Origin: Megasphaera coli | GTDB lineage: Bacteria; Bacillota; Negativicutes; Veillonellales; Megasphaeraceae | Direction: 5' to 3' | Length of the DNA stretch: 64,000 bases | Assembly (NCBI RefSeq): GCF_900095855.1 | Contig: NZ_FMIY01000002.1 | Span: 673,322 to 737,321 of the forward strand | Shown here: positions 7,170 to 15,757 of the stretch, one piece after another | Layout of the letters: every line of letters begins with the position of its first letter | How positions within the stretch are numbered: position 1 is the first letter of the stretch | Position numbers and translations under genes: made by a program | The notes under the pieces: generated by a model | Seen by the model: the letters and a program-made list of their open reading frames with translations, nothing else | Told to the model about the DNA's origin: nothing | The model's database searches: none

Positions 7170-8849
7170 TTAGAAGAGTCCCGTAATTGTTCCGTTTTCA
7201 TCTATATCCATCCTGTTCGCAGCCGGTACTTTCGGTAAGCCCGGCATGGTCATAATATTTCCCGTTTCACAGACGATAAAGCCCGCACCCGTGCAAACGC
7301 GCACATCCCTGACAGTTATCGTAAATCCCTGCGGTGCACCGGGAAGGTCCGCATTGTCCGACAGAGAATACTGCGTTTTGGCGACGCAGACGGGCATTTT
7401 ATCAAGGCCCAAAGCTTCCAGTTCCCGGACCTGCTTTGCCGCCTTGGGCTCAAAGATGAGCTCCTTGCCGCCGTAAATTTCCGTGACGATTTTCTTGAGC
7501 TTTGCCGCAATAGATTCATCCAATTCGTATAAAGGTTTATACGGTGTCTTTTCACCGCTCATAAGGCGTAAAGCGAGGTTTGCCATTTCCGTACCGCCGG
7601 CGCCGCCTTCGGCCCAGCAGTCGTTTAAAGCCACGTCGACGCCGTAACCTTCACACAGCTCGCGAAGGCAGGCAAGTTCACTGTCCGTATCCGTAAGGAA
7701 GCGGTTTATAGCTACGAAGACGGGCACGTCGAACTTGCGCATGTTCTCAACGTGCTTCGCCAGGTTGGCAAAGCCCGCCTTGAGGGCATCTATATTTTCC
7801 GTCTGTAAATCCGCCTTCTTTACGCCGCCGTGCATCTTGAGGGCACGAACGGTGGCGACAATGACGACGACGTCCGGTTTGAGACCGGCAAAACGGCACT
7901 TAATATTCATGAATTTTTCAGCGCCCAGGTCGGCACCGAAGCCCGCTTCCGTGACGGCAATATCGCCAAGCTTGAGAGCCAATTTTGTGGCGATGACGGA
8001 ATTACAGCCGTGAGCTATATTGGCAAAGGGGCCGCCGTGAACAAGGGCCGCCGTATTTTCCGTCGTCTGCACCAAATTCGGCTTAACGGCATCTTTCATG
8101 AGAACGGCCATGGCTCCGGCAACGCCGAGCCGTCCCGCCGTGACGGGCTTTCCGTCCAGGTCGTAAGCCACCGTAACGGCGGCCATACGGCGCTTTAAGT
8201 CGGGCAAATCGCCGGCAAGGCAGAGAATGGCCATGATTTCCGAGGCGACGGTGATCATGAAGTGATCTTCCCGCGGAAAGCCGCAAACCTTGCCGCCCAG
8301 ACCGACGGTCACGTTGCGCAGGGCCCGGTCGTTCATATCCATGACGCGCTTCCAAATGACGCGGCGCACGTCTATGCGCAGGGTATTCCCCTGGTGCACA
8401 TGGTTGTCCACAGCCGCAGCAAGGAGATTGTTTGCCGCCGTAACGGCATGCATGTCGCCTGTGAAATGAAGGTTAATATCTTCCATAGGCAGCACCTGTG
8501 AGTAACCGCCGCCGGCGGCACCGCCTTTAATACCGAATACGGGGCCCAGGGAGGGCTCGCGCATAGCGACGATCGCTTTATGCCCCATGCGGTTGAAGGC
8601 CTGGGCAAGACCGATGGTGGTCATGGACTTCCCTTCACCTGCAGGCGTCGGATTGACGGCCGTAACGAGAATCAGTTTGCCGTCTGCACGGCTCTGCACC
8701 CTTTTTATGGCCTCGAAGGATATTTTCGCCTTGTACTTACCGTATACTTCGAGGTCGTCTTCCGTAAGACCTATTTGCGCCGCAATGTCCGTAATCTTCT
8801 TCAGCCGTGTACGCTGCGCAATTTCGATGTCGCTTAATACATGAGTCAT
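7170..8849 (-). CDS. fhs: Formate-tetrahydrofolate ligase
   Basis: This 559-residue protein has the usual family length. It uses ATP to join formate and tetrahydrofolate into 10-formyl-THF. The P-loop-like [14 protein letters not shown] and the segment [18 protein letters not shown] are diagnostic. ATG at 8849 ([12 protein letters not shown]) follows GGGAGAG; an in-frame extension upstream lies in the riboswitch and has no support. The gene heads fhs-fchA-larE-nth and is preceded by a ZTP riboswitch, so expression should rise when 10-formyl-THF is short and the purine intermediate ZMP/ZTP accumulates. Confidence 0.97.
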   Translation of the reverse strand: MTHVLSDIEIAQRTRLKKITDIAAQIGLTEDDLEVYGKYKAKISFEAIKRVQSRADGKLILVTAVNPTPAGEGKSMTTIGLAQAFNRMGHKAIVAMREPSLGPVFGIKGGAAGGGYSQVLPMEDINLHFTGDMHAVTAANNLLAAAVDNHVHQGNTLRIDVRRVIWKRVMDMNDRALRNVTVGLGGKVCGFPREDHFMITVASEIMAILCLAGDLPDLKRRMAAVTVAYDLDGKPVTAGRLGVAGAMAVLMKDAVKPNLVQTTENTAALVHGGPFANIAHGCNSVIATKLALKLGDIAVTEAGFGADLGAEKFMNIKCRFAGLKPDVVVIVATVRALKMHGGVKKADLQTENIDALKAGFANLAKHVENMRKFDVPVFVAINRFLTDTDSELACLRELCEGYGVDVALNDCWAEGGAGGTEMANLALRLMSGEKTPYKPLYELDESIAAKLKKIVTEIYGGKELIFEPKAAKQVRELEALGLDKMPVCVAKTQYSLSDNADLPGAPQGFTITVRDVRVCTGAGFIVCETGNIMTMPGLPKVPAANRMDIDENGTITGLF

Positions 8850-8891
8850 AAGGCATCTTCTCTCCCATTCAGTACGAGGACGGGAAGGCAT

Positions 8892-8993
8892 AAAAAACAC
8901 CGACCCTATCCGGAATCGTTGCCCAGACGGTCGGCGCCAAAACTGATTATGCTCCCCCGTGGTTCTTCCACTTCCGTCAGTTACATAACCTGC
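8892..8993 (-). ncRNA. ZTP (pfl) riboswitch with intrinsic terminator upstream of fhs
   Basis: Read on the minus strand, an 8-bp stem P1 (8983-8990 with 8945-8952) closes a domain containing the hairpin GTGG-AAGA-ACCAC (8959-8971) and the stretch CGGGGGAGCA. A second stem (8929-8934 with 8901-8906) encloses CTGGGCAACG and CCGGATAGGG and is followed by six T residues (8892-8897). This two-domain layout, with the 3' stem doubling as terminator and fhs downstream, fits the pfl/ZTP class. Family assignment is from memory of the consensus. Confidence 0.87.
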
Positions 8994-8998
8994 ATTGT

Positions 8999-9028
8999 AT
9001 TATACCGTTCCCCCGTCGGCCTTGTCAA
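8999..9028 (-). promoter_or_regulatory. Promoter of the ZTP riboswitch-fhs operon
   Basis: Consensus TTGACA (9023-9028) and TATAAT (8999-9004) lie on the minus strand with an 18-base spacer. Transcription would start just before the riboswitch P1 stem. Confidence 0.8.
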
Positions 9029-9063
9029 TCAGCGGAGACTTCCGGACCATCGGCTCTACATAT

Positions 9064-9097
9064 AAACGGAGAAAAGCCGTGCGGCCTTTCCCCGTTT
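9064..9097 (-). terminator. Terminator-like hairpin after the autotransporter gene
   Basis: Arms of 15 bases (9064-9078 and 9083-9097) pair with few mismatches around a short loop. They lie 36 bases beyond the stop codon. The following T tract is weak (GTTTATAT). Confidence 0.6.
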
Positions 9098-9132
9098 TCC
9101 GCTTTCTATAAATTTGTCCTTTATATAACCGC

Positions 9133-10494
9133 CTATTTACGCACTTCGCCTTTGAGAGCTTCCAATTCCTGCCGGAGCTGATTGATAAGAGCATCCTGTG
9201 CGTCGTCACGCGCCTTGAGCGCGTTGTTTTCAGCAGTCAGGTCCTGTACCTGTGCCATGAGGCGCGAACGGGCAGTACCGCCGTTTGCACCGGAGCCGAG
9301 TTTGAGGGAAATGCCGGCATTTACCATACCGCTGCCGTTGCCCATGGAGGCGCCCAAGCTGATCATGGTCACTTCGTTGGGGCGGTAGAAAGCACCGAGT
9401 GCTACGGCGTTGGCATCGCGGTAATTGCCCATACCTGCGGCAAAATCCCACTTGTAAGCCGGATCGTAGTCGAGGGGATGGAGGGCGGCCAAGGCGGCCG
9501 CACCGGCACCGACTTTGTTGATCTTGTTGTCCAATTGATTGACACGGCCCGTTACGCCGTCAATACGCGTATTCAAACTGCCGATCTGCGCATCAACGCT
9601 GCTTGCGTGAGTATTCAAGGCGGCAACACGTGTATCAAGTGTTCCTACACGGCCGTCAAGAACGCCGACTGTTCCTCCCAAAGCATCTACCTTATTATCT
9701 ACCGCAGTTACTCTATTATCTACTATATTCACTTTATTATCCACTGCCGTTACCTTGCCGTCCAATGCAGTTACCTTACCGGCCACTCCGTCCACTTTAC
9801 TGCCTACCGTTTTCAGCTGTTTTTCCGTTGCCGCACGGCCGGTCATCCCGAAGTCGGCCGAATCAACGTCAATATCTTTCAGGCCCGTAATGGTGGCTCC
9901 GCCTGCTTTACCGTCAATGACAACGTCGCCGGCAGTGATTTTGTTGCCGTGAATGGTCGTTTCCGTTGCGGCCTCTACGCCGTGAGCACCGCTGCGAAAT
10001 ACGGTTGCGTCCTTTTGTACTTTTACATAGTTGAATTCAGCTCCCGAATTTCCGCTGTCGACAGACATTTTCACGCCGTTTGTTTTGTCGACTGAAACGG
10101 CCGTATCACCGACATTACCAGTCAAGCCGCTTTTATCGAATTTCAAGCTGCTGTTCGTATCGGGATTTACTTTTAGAATTTCCGTCTGTACTGTGCCGCC
10201 GTCGATCTCAGTATAATGTTCGGTAGCGTATTGGGCATTGCTGACACGAATACCGCCGTCCGTAACGGTAGTCGTTTTGCCGCTATCTCTACCTATTCCG
10301 TCTGTTCCGCTTACAACCAAACCGTTCTTGTCAAAGTCCATATTCCGTGATGGCTGAAACGTACCGCCTTGCCCTGTAACGGAAAGACCGTTGCCGGTTA
10401 CATCGGCAGCTCCTACAGTCGATACGGCACTGAACCCGGCCGTACAAGCGCAGACCGTCAAGGCTGCAAGCACTATTTTCGAATATTTCTTCAC
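9133..10494 (-). CDS. Trimeric autotransporter (YadA-like) with C-terminal coiled-coil tail
   Basis: This 453-residue surface protein has a signal peptide at 1-30 ending near STVGAA and a beta-rich passenger to about 215. A YadA stalk motif GRAATEKQL at 220-228 follows. Residues 234-324 form an unbroken series of thirteen heptads (VTAVDNK, VNIVDNR, VGTLDTR and the like). The YadA anchor (about 330-401, with LHPLDYDP and ISLKLGSG) would form the outer-membrane barrel. Unlike classical YadA, which ends at the last barrel strand, about 50 more residues form a second coiled coil (AQVQDLTAENNALK, LINQLRQELEALKGEV), presumably in the periplasm. Start is GTG with AGGAGG 8 bases upstream. Likely an adhesin. 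Confidence 0.92.
   Translation of the reverse strand: MKKYSKIVLAALTVCACTAGFSAVSTVGAADVTGNGLSVTGQGGTFQPSRNMDFDKNGLVVSGTDGIGRDSGKTTTVTDGGIRVSNAQYATEHYTEIDGGTVQTEILKVNPDTNSSLKFDKSGLTGNVGDTAVSVDKTNGVKMSVDSGNSGAEFNYVKVQKDATVFRSGAHGVEAATETTIHGNKITAGDVVIDGKAGGATITGLKDIDVDSADFGMTGRAATEKQLKTVGSKVDGVAGKVTALDGKVTAVDNKVNIVDNRVTAVDNKVDALGGTVGVLDGRVGTLDTRVAALNTHASSVDAQIGSLNTRIDGVTGRVNQLDNKINKVGAGAAALAALHPLDYDPAYKWDFAAGMGNYRDANAVALGAFYRPNEVTMISLGASMGNGSGMVNAGISLKLGSGANGGTARSRLMAQVQDLTAENNALKARDDAQDALINQLRQELEALKGEVRK
9523..9795 (-). repeat. 21-base repeats encoding thirteen stalk heptads
   Basis: This coding stretch is built of thirteen consecutive 7-codon units with Val or Ile at position 1 and mostly Leu or Val at position 4. 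Such runs can grow or shrink by slippage or recombination, changing stalk length. Confidence 0.85.
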
Positions 10495-10538
10495 TTGTTA
10501 TTCCTCCTAATTAATAATGATTAATACGCAACGCTATT

Positions 10539-10567
10539 ACTATAATATAAGTTCTTATTTGTGTCAA
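10539..10567 (-). promoter_or_regulatory. Promoter of the autotransporter gene
   Basis: TTGACA (10562-10567) and TATAGT (10539-10544) lie on the minus strand with a 17-base spacer. A run of nearly pure A/T upstream (10568-10600) could act as an UP element. Confidence 0.7.
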
Positions 10568-10675
10568 TATTGAAATATTTAATATTTTTAAAATATTTTT
10601 TCCTGTGACGGCGTTGTTCCGTCAAGAGAGATACACAAAGCCGTTTCTATTGCCGTTTACCCTTGTTTTAACAAT

Positions 10676-10717
10676 AAAAAAAGGCGGAGCCGAATGTCTC
10701 TTTTCGGTCACACCTTT
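10676..10717 (-). terminator. Terminator of the recJ-aspS operon
   Basis: Just past the aspS stop the minus strand reads AAGGTG-ACCGAA, a loop, then TTCGG-CGCCTT and a run of six T. This is a good intrinsic terminator. Confidence 0.8.
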
Positions 10718-10739
10718 TTGGGAAGTTATAAAAAAGCCG

Positions 10740-12530
10740 TTATTTTTTTACCAATTCTTCTTCTACTTGTATATGCAGTTCATGCAACTGTTTGAGCGCA
10801 ACCGGTGACGGCGCTTCGCTCATGGGGTCGATGGCGTTTTGCGTCTTCGGGAAGGCGATGACGTCGCGAATGGACTTGCGCTTGAGCATAAGCATGATCA
10901 TACGGTCCAAACCGAATGCCAGTCCGCCGTGAGGCGGTGCGCCGTATTCAAAGGCTCTGAGCAGAAAGCCGAATTTCTGTTCCGCTTCTTCCGCCGTAAG
11001 GCCGATGGCCTTAAAGACGCGCTGTTGAATGTCAGGACGGTAAATTCGCAGAGAACCGCCGCCCAGTTCGACGCCGTTCAGAACGAGGTCATAGGCTTTT
11101 GCATAAACGCTGCCCGGATCCGATTCGAGCTTATCCAAGTCTTCGTCGCACAGGGCCGTAAAGGGATGATGCATAGCCGTAAAGCGCTTTTCTTCTTCAC
11201 TGTATTCAAACATGGGAAAATCGACGACCCACGTAAACGCGAATGCGTCGGCATCAATAATGTTCGTGCGGCGGGCCATTTCCTTGCGCAGCTCGCCGAG
11301 AGAGGCAGCCACTACGGCCGGTTTGTCGGCGATCATGAGAACCAGGTCGCCCGTTTCGCTGCCGCACTCTTTGCCGACAGCCTCAAGCGTTTCTTCACCG
11401 AGGAATTTCTTTACCTGTGATTTCAGGCCGTCCGGCGTGAAGCAAATCCAGGCCAGCCCCTTTGCACCGTACGCAGAAACATATTCGACGAGATCATCCA
11501 ACTCGCGGCGGGGAATGTGGGAGTAACCTTTGACGTTAATGGCCTTAACCTGTCCGCCCGCTTCGACAACGCTGCGGAAAACCTTAAATTCCGTGTCTTT
11601 CACAAGGTCCGTAATATCATGAAACTTCATGTCAAAACGTAAGTCCGGTTTATCGGAGCCGTAGTTTTCCATGGCATAATCCCAAGTCATGCGCCGGATG
11701 GGGCCGCCAATATCATAGCCGAGAGCTTCTTTAAACACGTAGCCGATCATTTCTTCCGTCAAGGTCAGAATGTCCTCCTGATCCATAAAGGACATTTCCA
11801 TATCGAGCTGTGTAAATTCGGGCTGCCTGTCGGCACGTAAGTCTTCGTCGCGGAAACAGCGGGCAATCTGGTAATACCGGTCCATGCCGGAGATCATGAG
11901 CAGCTGTTTAAAAATCTGCGGCGATTGAGGCAAAGCGTAAAACTTGCCTTCGTTGACGCGGCTCGGCACGAGGTAGTCGCGCGCTCCTTCGGGCGTACTC
12001 TTGCAGAGCTCGGGCGTTTCAATGTCGATGAAGCCGCGGCTGTTCAAAAATTCGCGCATGGCATGTTTTACCTTGTGCCGCATAATGAGGTTGTTCTGCA
12101 TTTCCGGGCGGCGCAAGTCGAGATACCTGTACTTGAGACGAATTTTTTCATCTACGTCTATATTATCTTCAATGTAGAAGGGCGGTGTCTTGGATGTATT
12201 CAAAATACGCAGTTCTTCACAACGGATTTCGATTTTACCGGTCTTCATCTTTTCGTTGATCGTCGCTTCATCGCGCAGACGGACGATGCCGCGCACGGCG
12301 AGGACGTATTCATTGCGCACTTCCTCGGCCTTCTTAAAGGCCGTTTCCGCGTAGTCCGGCGAAGCCACGACCTGAACAATGCCCGTACGGTCACGCAAGT
12401 CGATAAAAATAAGACCGCCGTGGTCGCGGCGCCGTTCCACCCAGCCGCACAAGACGACTTCCTTATCCGTATCGCCCTCCGTCACTGCGGCGCAGTATTG
12501 AGAACGGCCTAACCCTGTCATTGTATCCAT
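10740..12530 (-). CDS. aspS: Aspartate-tRNA ligase
   Basis: This class II synthetase is about 596 residues long, the bacterial AspRS length. It has an N-terminal OB fold (CGWVERRRDHGGLIFIDLRD), motif 2 (FRDEDLRADRQPEF), a bacterial GAD insertion domain in the middle and motif 3 (GLAFGLDRMIM). It charges tRNA-Asp. The window also holds gatCAB, so this enzyme may be non-discriminating and also make Asp-tRNA-Asn for amidation; that depends on whether asnS exists elsewhere. Three ATG codons (12539, 12530, 12521) are possible; 12530 has AAGGG at 9 bases. It is the last gene of the nine-gene operon and follows hisS directly. Confidence 0.96.
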   Translation of the reverse strand: MDTMTGLGRSQYCAAVTEGDTDKEVVLCGWVERRRDHGGLIFIDLRDRTGIVQVVASPDYAETAFKKAEEVRNEYVLAVRGIVRLRDEATINEKMKTGKIEIRCEELRILNTSKTPPFYIEDNIDVDEKIRLKYRYLDLRRPEMQNNLIMRHKVKHAMREFLNSRGFIDIETPELCKSTPEGARDYLVPSRVNEGKFYALPQSPQIFKQLLMISGMDRYYQIARCFRDEDLRADRQPEFTQLDMEMSFMDQEDILTLTEEMIGYVFKEALGYDIGGPIRRMTWDYAMENYGSDKPDLRFDMKFHDITDLVKDTEFKVFRSVVEAGGQVKAINVKGYSHIPRRELDDLVEYVSAYGAKGLAWICFTPDGLKSQVKKFLGEETLEAVGKECGSETGDLVLMIADKPAVVAASLGELRKEMARRTNIIDADAFAFTWVVDFPMFEYSEEEKRFTAMHHPFTALCDEDLDKLESDPGSVYAKAYDLVLNGVELGGGSLRIYRPDIQQRVFKAIGLTAEEAEQKFGFLLRAFEYGAPPHGGLAFGLDRMIMLMLKRKSIRDVIAFPKTQNAIDPMSEAPSPVALKQLHELHIQVEEELVKK

Positions 12531-12535
12531 TCCGA

Positions 12536-13801
12536 TCATCCCTTCTTATGGCTTTCTATATATGAGACCAGAGCGGCAAACGGCACCGCTTCCTGTTCTT
12601 TCGTTTCCATATTGCGCACCTGAGCACACTGCGCCGCCAGTTCTTCGTCACCGATGATGACGGCAAAGACGGCAGCCAGCTTGTCGGCAGCCTTCATCTG
12701 CCCTTTCATGCTCCGGCCCATCATGTCGATTTCCGCGTATATACCCTTACCGCGCAGTGACTGCTGCAGCGTAAAGGCTTTCTCTTTGGCCGCGTCGCCC
12801 AAAGCGACAATAAAGACGGGACGTTCTTTCAGTACAGGCGGTAAAAGGCCCTGTTCCCGCAAAGTCAAAAGGAGTCGCTCCATGCCGACGGCAAAACCGA
12901 TACCGGGCGTCGACGGCCCGCCCACTTCTTCAATAAGGCCGTCATAGCGTCCGCCGCCGCAGATCGTGCTCTGAGCACCCAAAGGGGCGTACATGATTTC
13001 AAAGGCCGTCTTCGTATAGTAGTCGAGGCCGCGCACGAGGCGCGGATCGAGCTCAAACTCAATACCTGCGGCAGTCAAATAGGACTGCACCTTGTGGAAA
13101 TGGTCTTTACATTCCTCGCAGAGGCAGTCCGTAATGAGCGGTACCCCGGCAGTTATCATGCGCTCACCGTCTTCTTTGCAGTCGAGGACGCGAAGCGGAT
13201 TTTTGTCGAGACGCGCACGGCAGTCTTCACAAAGGGAATCGTGCTTATCCGCAAAGAAGTCGAGCAGCTTTTGCCGATATACGGGGCGGCACGCGGGACA
13301 GCCGACGGAGTTTAAGTGCAGAACCAAATCGGTCAGTCCGAGCTCCCGGAAGAGCTGAAAAGCCATGGCAATGATTTCCGCATCTACTGCCGGATCCCGG
13401 GATCCGATTTCTTCGACACCGAACTGATTGAATTGACGGTACCGTCCGGCTTGAGGCCGGTCGTGACGGAACATGGGACCCATATAGTAAAATTTGTGCA
13501 CCTTCCGCTCCGCATAGAGTTTGTGCTCCAAAAAAGCGCGCACGACGGAAGCCGTATTTTCCGGGCGCAGTGTCATACTGCGCCCGCCTCTGTCCGCAAA
13601 TGTATACATTTCTTTCGAGACGACGTCCGTCGTCTCGCCGATGCCGCGCCGAAACAGTTCCGTACTCTCAAATATAGGCGTACGCACTTCACCGAAACCG
13701 TAGAGAACACAAATTTCTCTGATTTTTTTCTCCAGATTTTGCCAATCTCCCGATCGGTCCGGCAGAATGTCCTGCGTTCCCCGCGGTGCCGTAATTGACA
13801 T
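12536..13801 (-). CDS. hisS: Histidine-tRNA ligase
   Basis: This 421-residue class II synthetase starts MSITAPRGTQDILPD, the typical HisRS N-terminus. It contains motif 2 (MFRHDRPQAGRYRQF), the histidine-binding RGLDYYTKTAFEI and GGGRYDGL, and the C-terminal anticodon-binding domain. Its ATG overlaps the hemZ stop by one base (TAATG) and its stop touches the start of aspS, so translation is coupled on both sides. hisS-aspS pairs are common in Firmicutes. Confidence 0.97.
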   Translation of the reverse strand: MSITAPRGTQDILPDRSGDWQNLEKKIREICVLYGFGEVRTPIFESTELFRRGIGETTDVVSKEMYTFADRGGRSMTLRPENTASVVRAFLEHKLYAERKVHKFYYMGPMFRHDRPQAGRYRQFNQFGVEEIGSRDPAVDAEIIAMAFQLFRELGLTDLVLHLNSVGCPACRPVYRQKLLDFFADKHDSLCEDCRARLDKNPLRVLDCKEDGERMITAGVPLITDCLCEECKDHFHKVQSYLTAAGIEFELDPRLVRGLDYYTKTAFEIMYAPLGAQSTICGGGRYDGLIEEVGGPSTPGIGFAVGMERLLLTLREQGLLPPVLKERPVFIVALGDAAKEKAFTLQQSLRGKGIYAEIDMMGRSMKGQMKAADKLAAVFAVIIGDEELAAQCAQVRNMETKEQEAVPFAALVSYIESHKKG

Positions 13802-15246
13802 TATTCATCCACTCCTTCGTATATAGAAGCGCATAAGCTGCGGCGCCGCACCAATCGTTCGGGCAGGGCCGCCACGTATTGCCCTATATCTTTAGGCATA
13901 TATAGCTTCTTCATTTCTCTTCCTGCGACGATAAATTTCGTCGCGCTTCCCGGACCGATACCGAGGACGGTCTGCCGTTCTTCCATCATCTCTATGTTGT
14001 AGGCACAAATCTCCCCCGGTAAAGCGTAGCCTATATTAGCAAAGGATGCCGCCATATAGGTCTGTCTGTAAAGATAATAAGGGACATATTCTTTTTCAGC
14101 CAAGCGGCGCCGCACCTCGTTCAGCATGGCTTCTACAAGATGTGCCGCCGGTATTTCGTCGCGCAAAGAATGGCGAAATAAAGGAGCACCCTTTTTTAAG
14201 GCTAACGTATGAATTGTAACATTTTCGGGGCGCAGTTGGCAAACGACATCCATATTTTCTGCCATGTCCGCTTCCGTCTGTCCGGGCAACCCGGCAATAA
14301 AATCCATATTGATAACGTCATAGTCCAAGGCACGGCAAGTATCGAACATGGCGTAAATGTCTTTTACACCGTGGCGACGCGAGAGTTTTTCCAAGATATG
14401 CCGCTGCATGGTCTGCGGGTTAATGCTGACGCGAGTGACACCGGCCTGCCGCAGCAGGGTGAGCTTTTCGGCCGTCGCCGTGTCGGGCCTGCCCGCTTCA
14501 ACGGTCCATTCGGCGCCGCCTGCCGCAAAAGGCCTGACGGCATCTATTATCCGTGCAAGCAGGGCCGCAGGCAGAGCCGTCGGCGTGCCGCCGCCGACAT
14601 AAACGGACGTTATCCGCAAGCCCATGTCCCGGCAAAGAACATAGGCATCGCGCGCGTCGGCAACAACGGCACGGACAAAATCCTGCAAATTCCCTTTCCC
14701 TTCATTGCCGATGAGGCGGGACGGAAAGGAACAGTACAGGCAATGACTGGCACAGTAAGGAATGCCCACGTAAAGAGCCGCATCTCTGCCCTGCCCTATT
14801 ACATACGGACGCTGCCGGGCGGCGACGTCCGCAAGGAGATTCGCCAAGTCCTCCGCCACACCGTAGCGGTCATGCAAGTAACCGGGTGTCGCTTCAGGCC
14901 TCAGCCCGTTATCCCAAAGGCGGTGAACGAGCTTTGTCGGCCGCACTCCCGTGAGAACACCCCATTGAGACGGCACGCTATTAAAGGCCTTGCCGTACAT
15001 GACGAGGAGCAACTCCTTGAGCCGGCCCTTATGGGCAAACCGCTCCGGACCGAAGGACCGCTCCGCCCCGTCATCTCGCATGAAGCGGCACATAAGAGCC
15101 GGGCCGTCCGCATTTATACGGACACAGACGTCTGCCGCCTCGGCATCTGCGGCGCGGCTATAGCCCAGGCAGGCCAGTGTCTGACCGATAAAGGCACGGT
15201 ACCCGTCCGGACCGGCGTAAGTGTAGACGCGCCGTCTATCAGGCAC
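13801..15246 (-). CDS. hemZ: HemZ-like coproporphyrinogen dehydrogenase / radical SAM protein
   Basis: This radical SAM protein of about 481 residues has the cluster motif CASHCLYCSF and the segments VYVGGGTPTAL and SINPQTMQ typical of the HemN/HemZ group. An N-terminal domain (RRVYTYAGPDGYRAFIGQTL onward) is specific to HemZ. Family members are linked to oxygen-independent oxidation of coproporphyrinogen III, but several HemN/HemW-like proteins turned out to have other roles, so the substrate is uncertain, and no other haem biosynthesis gene lies here. Starts are ambiguous: GTG at 15246 overlaps fur by 8 bases and matches the family N-terminus, whereas GTG at 15312 would overlap fur by 74. 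Neither has a clear ribosome site. It follows fur in the operon. Confidence 0.85.
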   Translation of the reverse strand: MPDRRRVYTYAGPDGYRAFIGQTLACLGYSRAADAEAADVCVRINADGPALMCRFMRDDGAERSFGPERFAHKGRLKELLLVMYGKAFNSVPSQWGVLTGVRPTKLVHRLWDNGLRPEATPGYLHDRYGVAEDLANLLADVAARQRPYVIGQGRDAALYVGIPYCASHCLYCSFPSRLIGNEGKGNLQDFVRAVVADARDAYVLCRDMGLRITSVYVGGGTPTALPAALLARIIDAVRPFAAGGAEWTVEAGRPDTATAEKLTLLRQAGVTRVSINPQTMQRHILEKLSRRHGVKDIYAMFDTCRALDYDVINMDFIAGLPGQTEADMAENMDVVCQLRPENVTIHTLALKKGAPLFRHSLRDEIPAAHLVEAMLNEVRRRLAEKEYVPYYLYRQTYMAASFANIGYALPGEICAYNIEMMEERQTVLGIGPGSATKFIVAGREMKKLYMPKDIGQYVAALPERLVRRRSLCASIYEGVDE

Positions 15247-15757
15247 GGGCAGTATCTTGCGGCAGTCCGCCGTCAAGACCGGCAGCCTTGCGCTTCGCTT
15301 CGCATGCTTCACAGTAGCCGTACACTTTCAGCTGATGGTCTACCGTGTGAAAATGGAGGCGTTTTTCCAAAATCGTTTCCAACGTTTCCAGGAGGTCGTC
15401 CTTGCATTCCCATACTTTACCGCAGTCGAGGCAAATCAGGTGATGATGAAAGTGTCCATCTTCTTCGCAATCGTTCAATTCATAACGGCTGCAGCCGTCG
15501 TCAAAATCGAGCTTCTTCAAGAGATTCATTTGCGTGAACAAGTCAAGCGTTCTGTATACGGTGGCCAGACCGATATCGGGAGCGGCGACTTTGACGAGCT
15601 CGAATACGTCTTCGGCGCTTAAATGACGAGCCGTACTTTCTACAAAAGCACGGAGCACGACCTGACGCTGTGACGTCATTTTGTACTTCTTGTCTTTAAT
15701 TTTTTCTTTCATGCGCTTCATCATCAGTTCCAATACATCTTCTTTAGTCTTTTCCAT
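15239..15757 (-). CDS. fur: Fur-family metal-responsive repressor
   Basis: This 172-residue protein has an N-terminal winged helix (MTSQRQVVLRAF, LSAEDVFELV, GLATVYRTLDLF) and a C-terminal dimer domain with HFHHHLICLDCGKV. The CxxC pairs CLDC and CEAC should hold the structural zinc. The family includes Fur, Zur and PerR; the HHHLICLDCG pattern and length best suit Fur itself, but sensing of zinc or peroxide cannot be excluded. The first 14 bases overlap the upstream transporter gene. Being just before hemZ, it may link iron status with tetrapyrrole chemistry. AAAGGA lies 10 bases upstream of the ATG. No clear Fur box was found in this operon. Confidence 0.93.
   Translation of the reverse strand: MEKTKEDVLELMMKRMKEKIKDKKYKMTSQRQVVLRAFVESTARHLSAEDVFELVKVAAPDIGLATVYRTLDLFTQMNLLKKLDFDDGCSRYELNDCEEDGHFHHHLICLDCGKVWECKDDLLETLETILEKRLHFHTVDHQLKVYGYCEACEAKRKAAGLDGGLPQDTARA

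Noticed and set aside
10606-10623. Small dyad GACGG-CCGTC upstream of the autotransporter promoter
   Set aside because: Five-base arms with a long loop are expected by chance and it is not next to a promoter element in a telling way.
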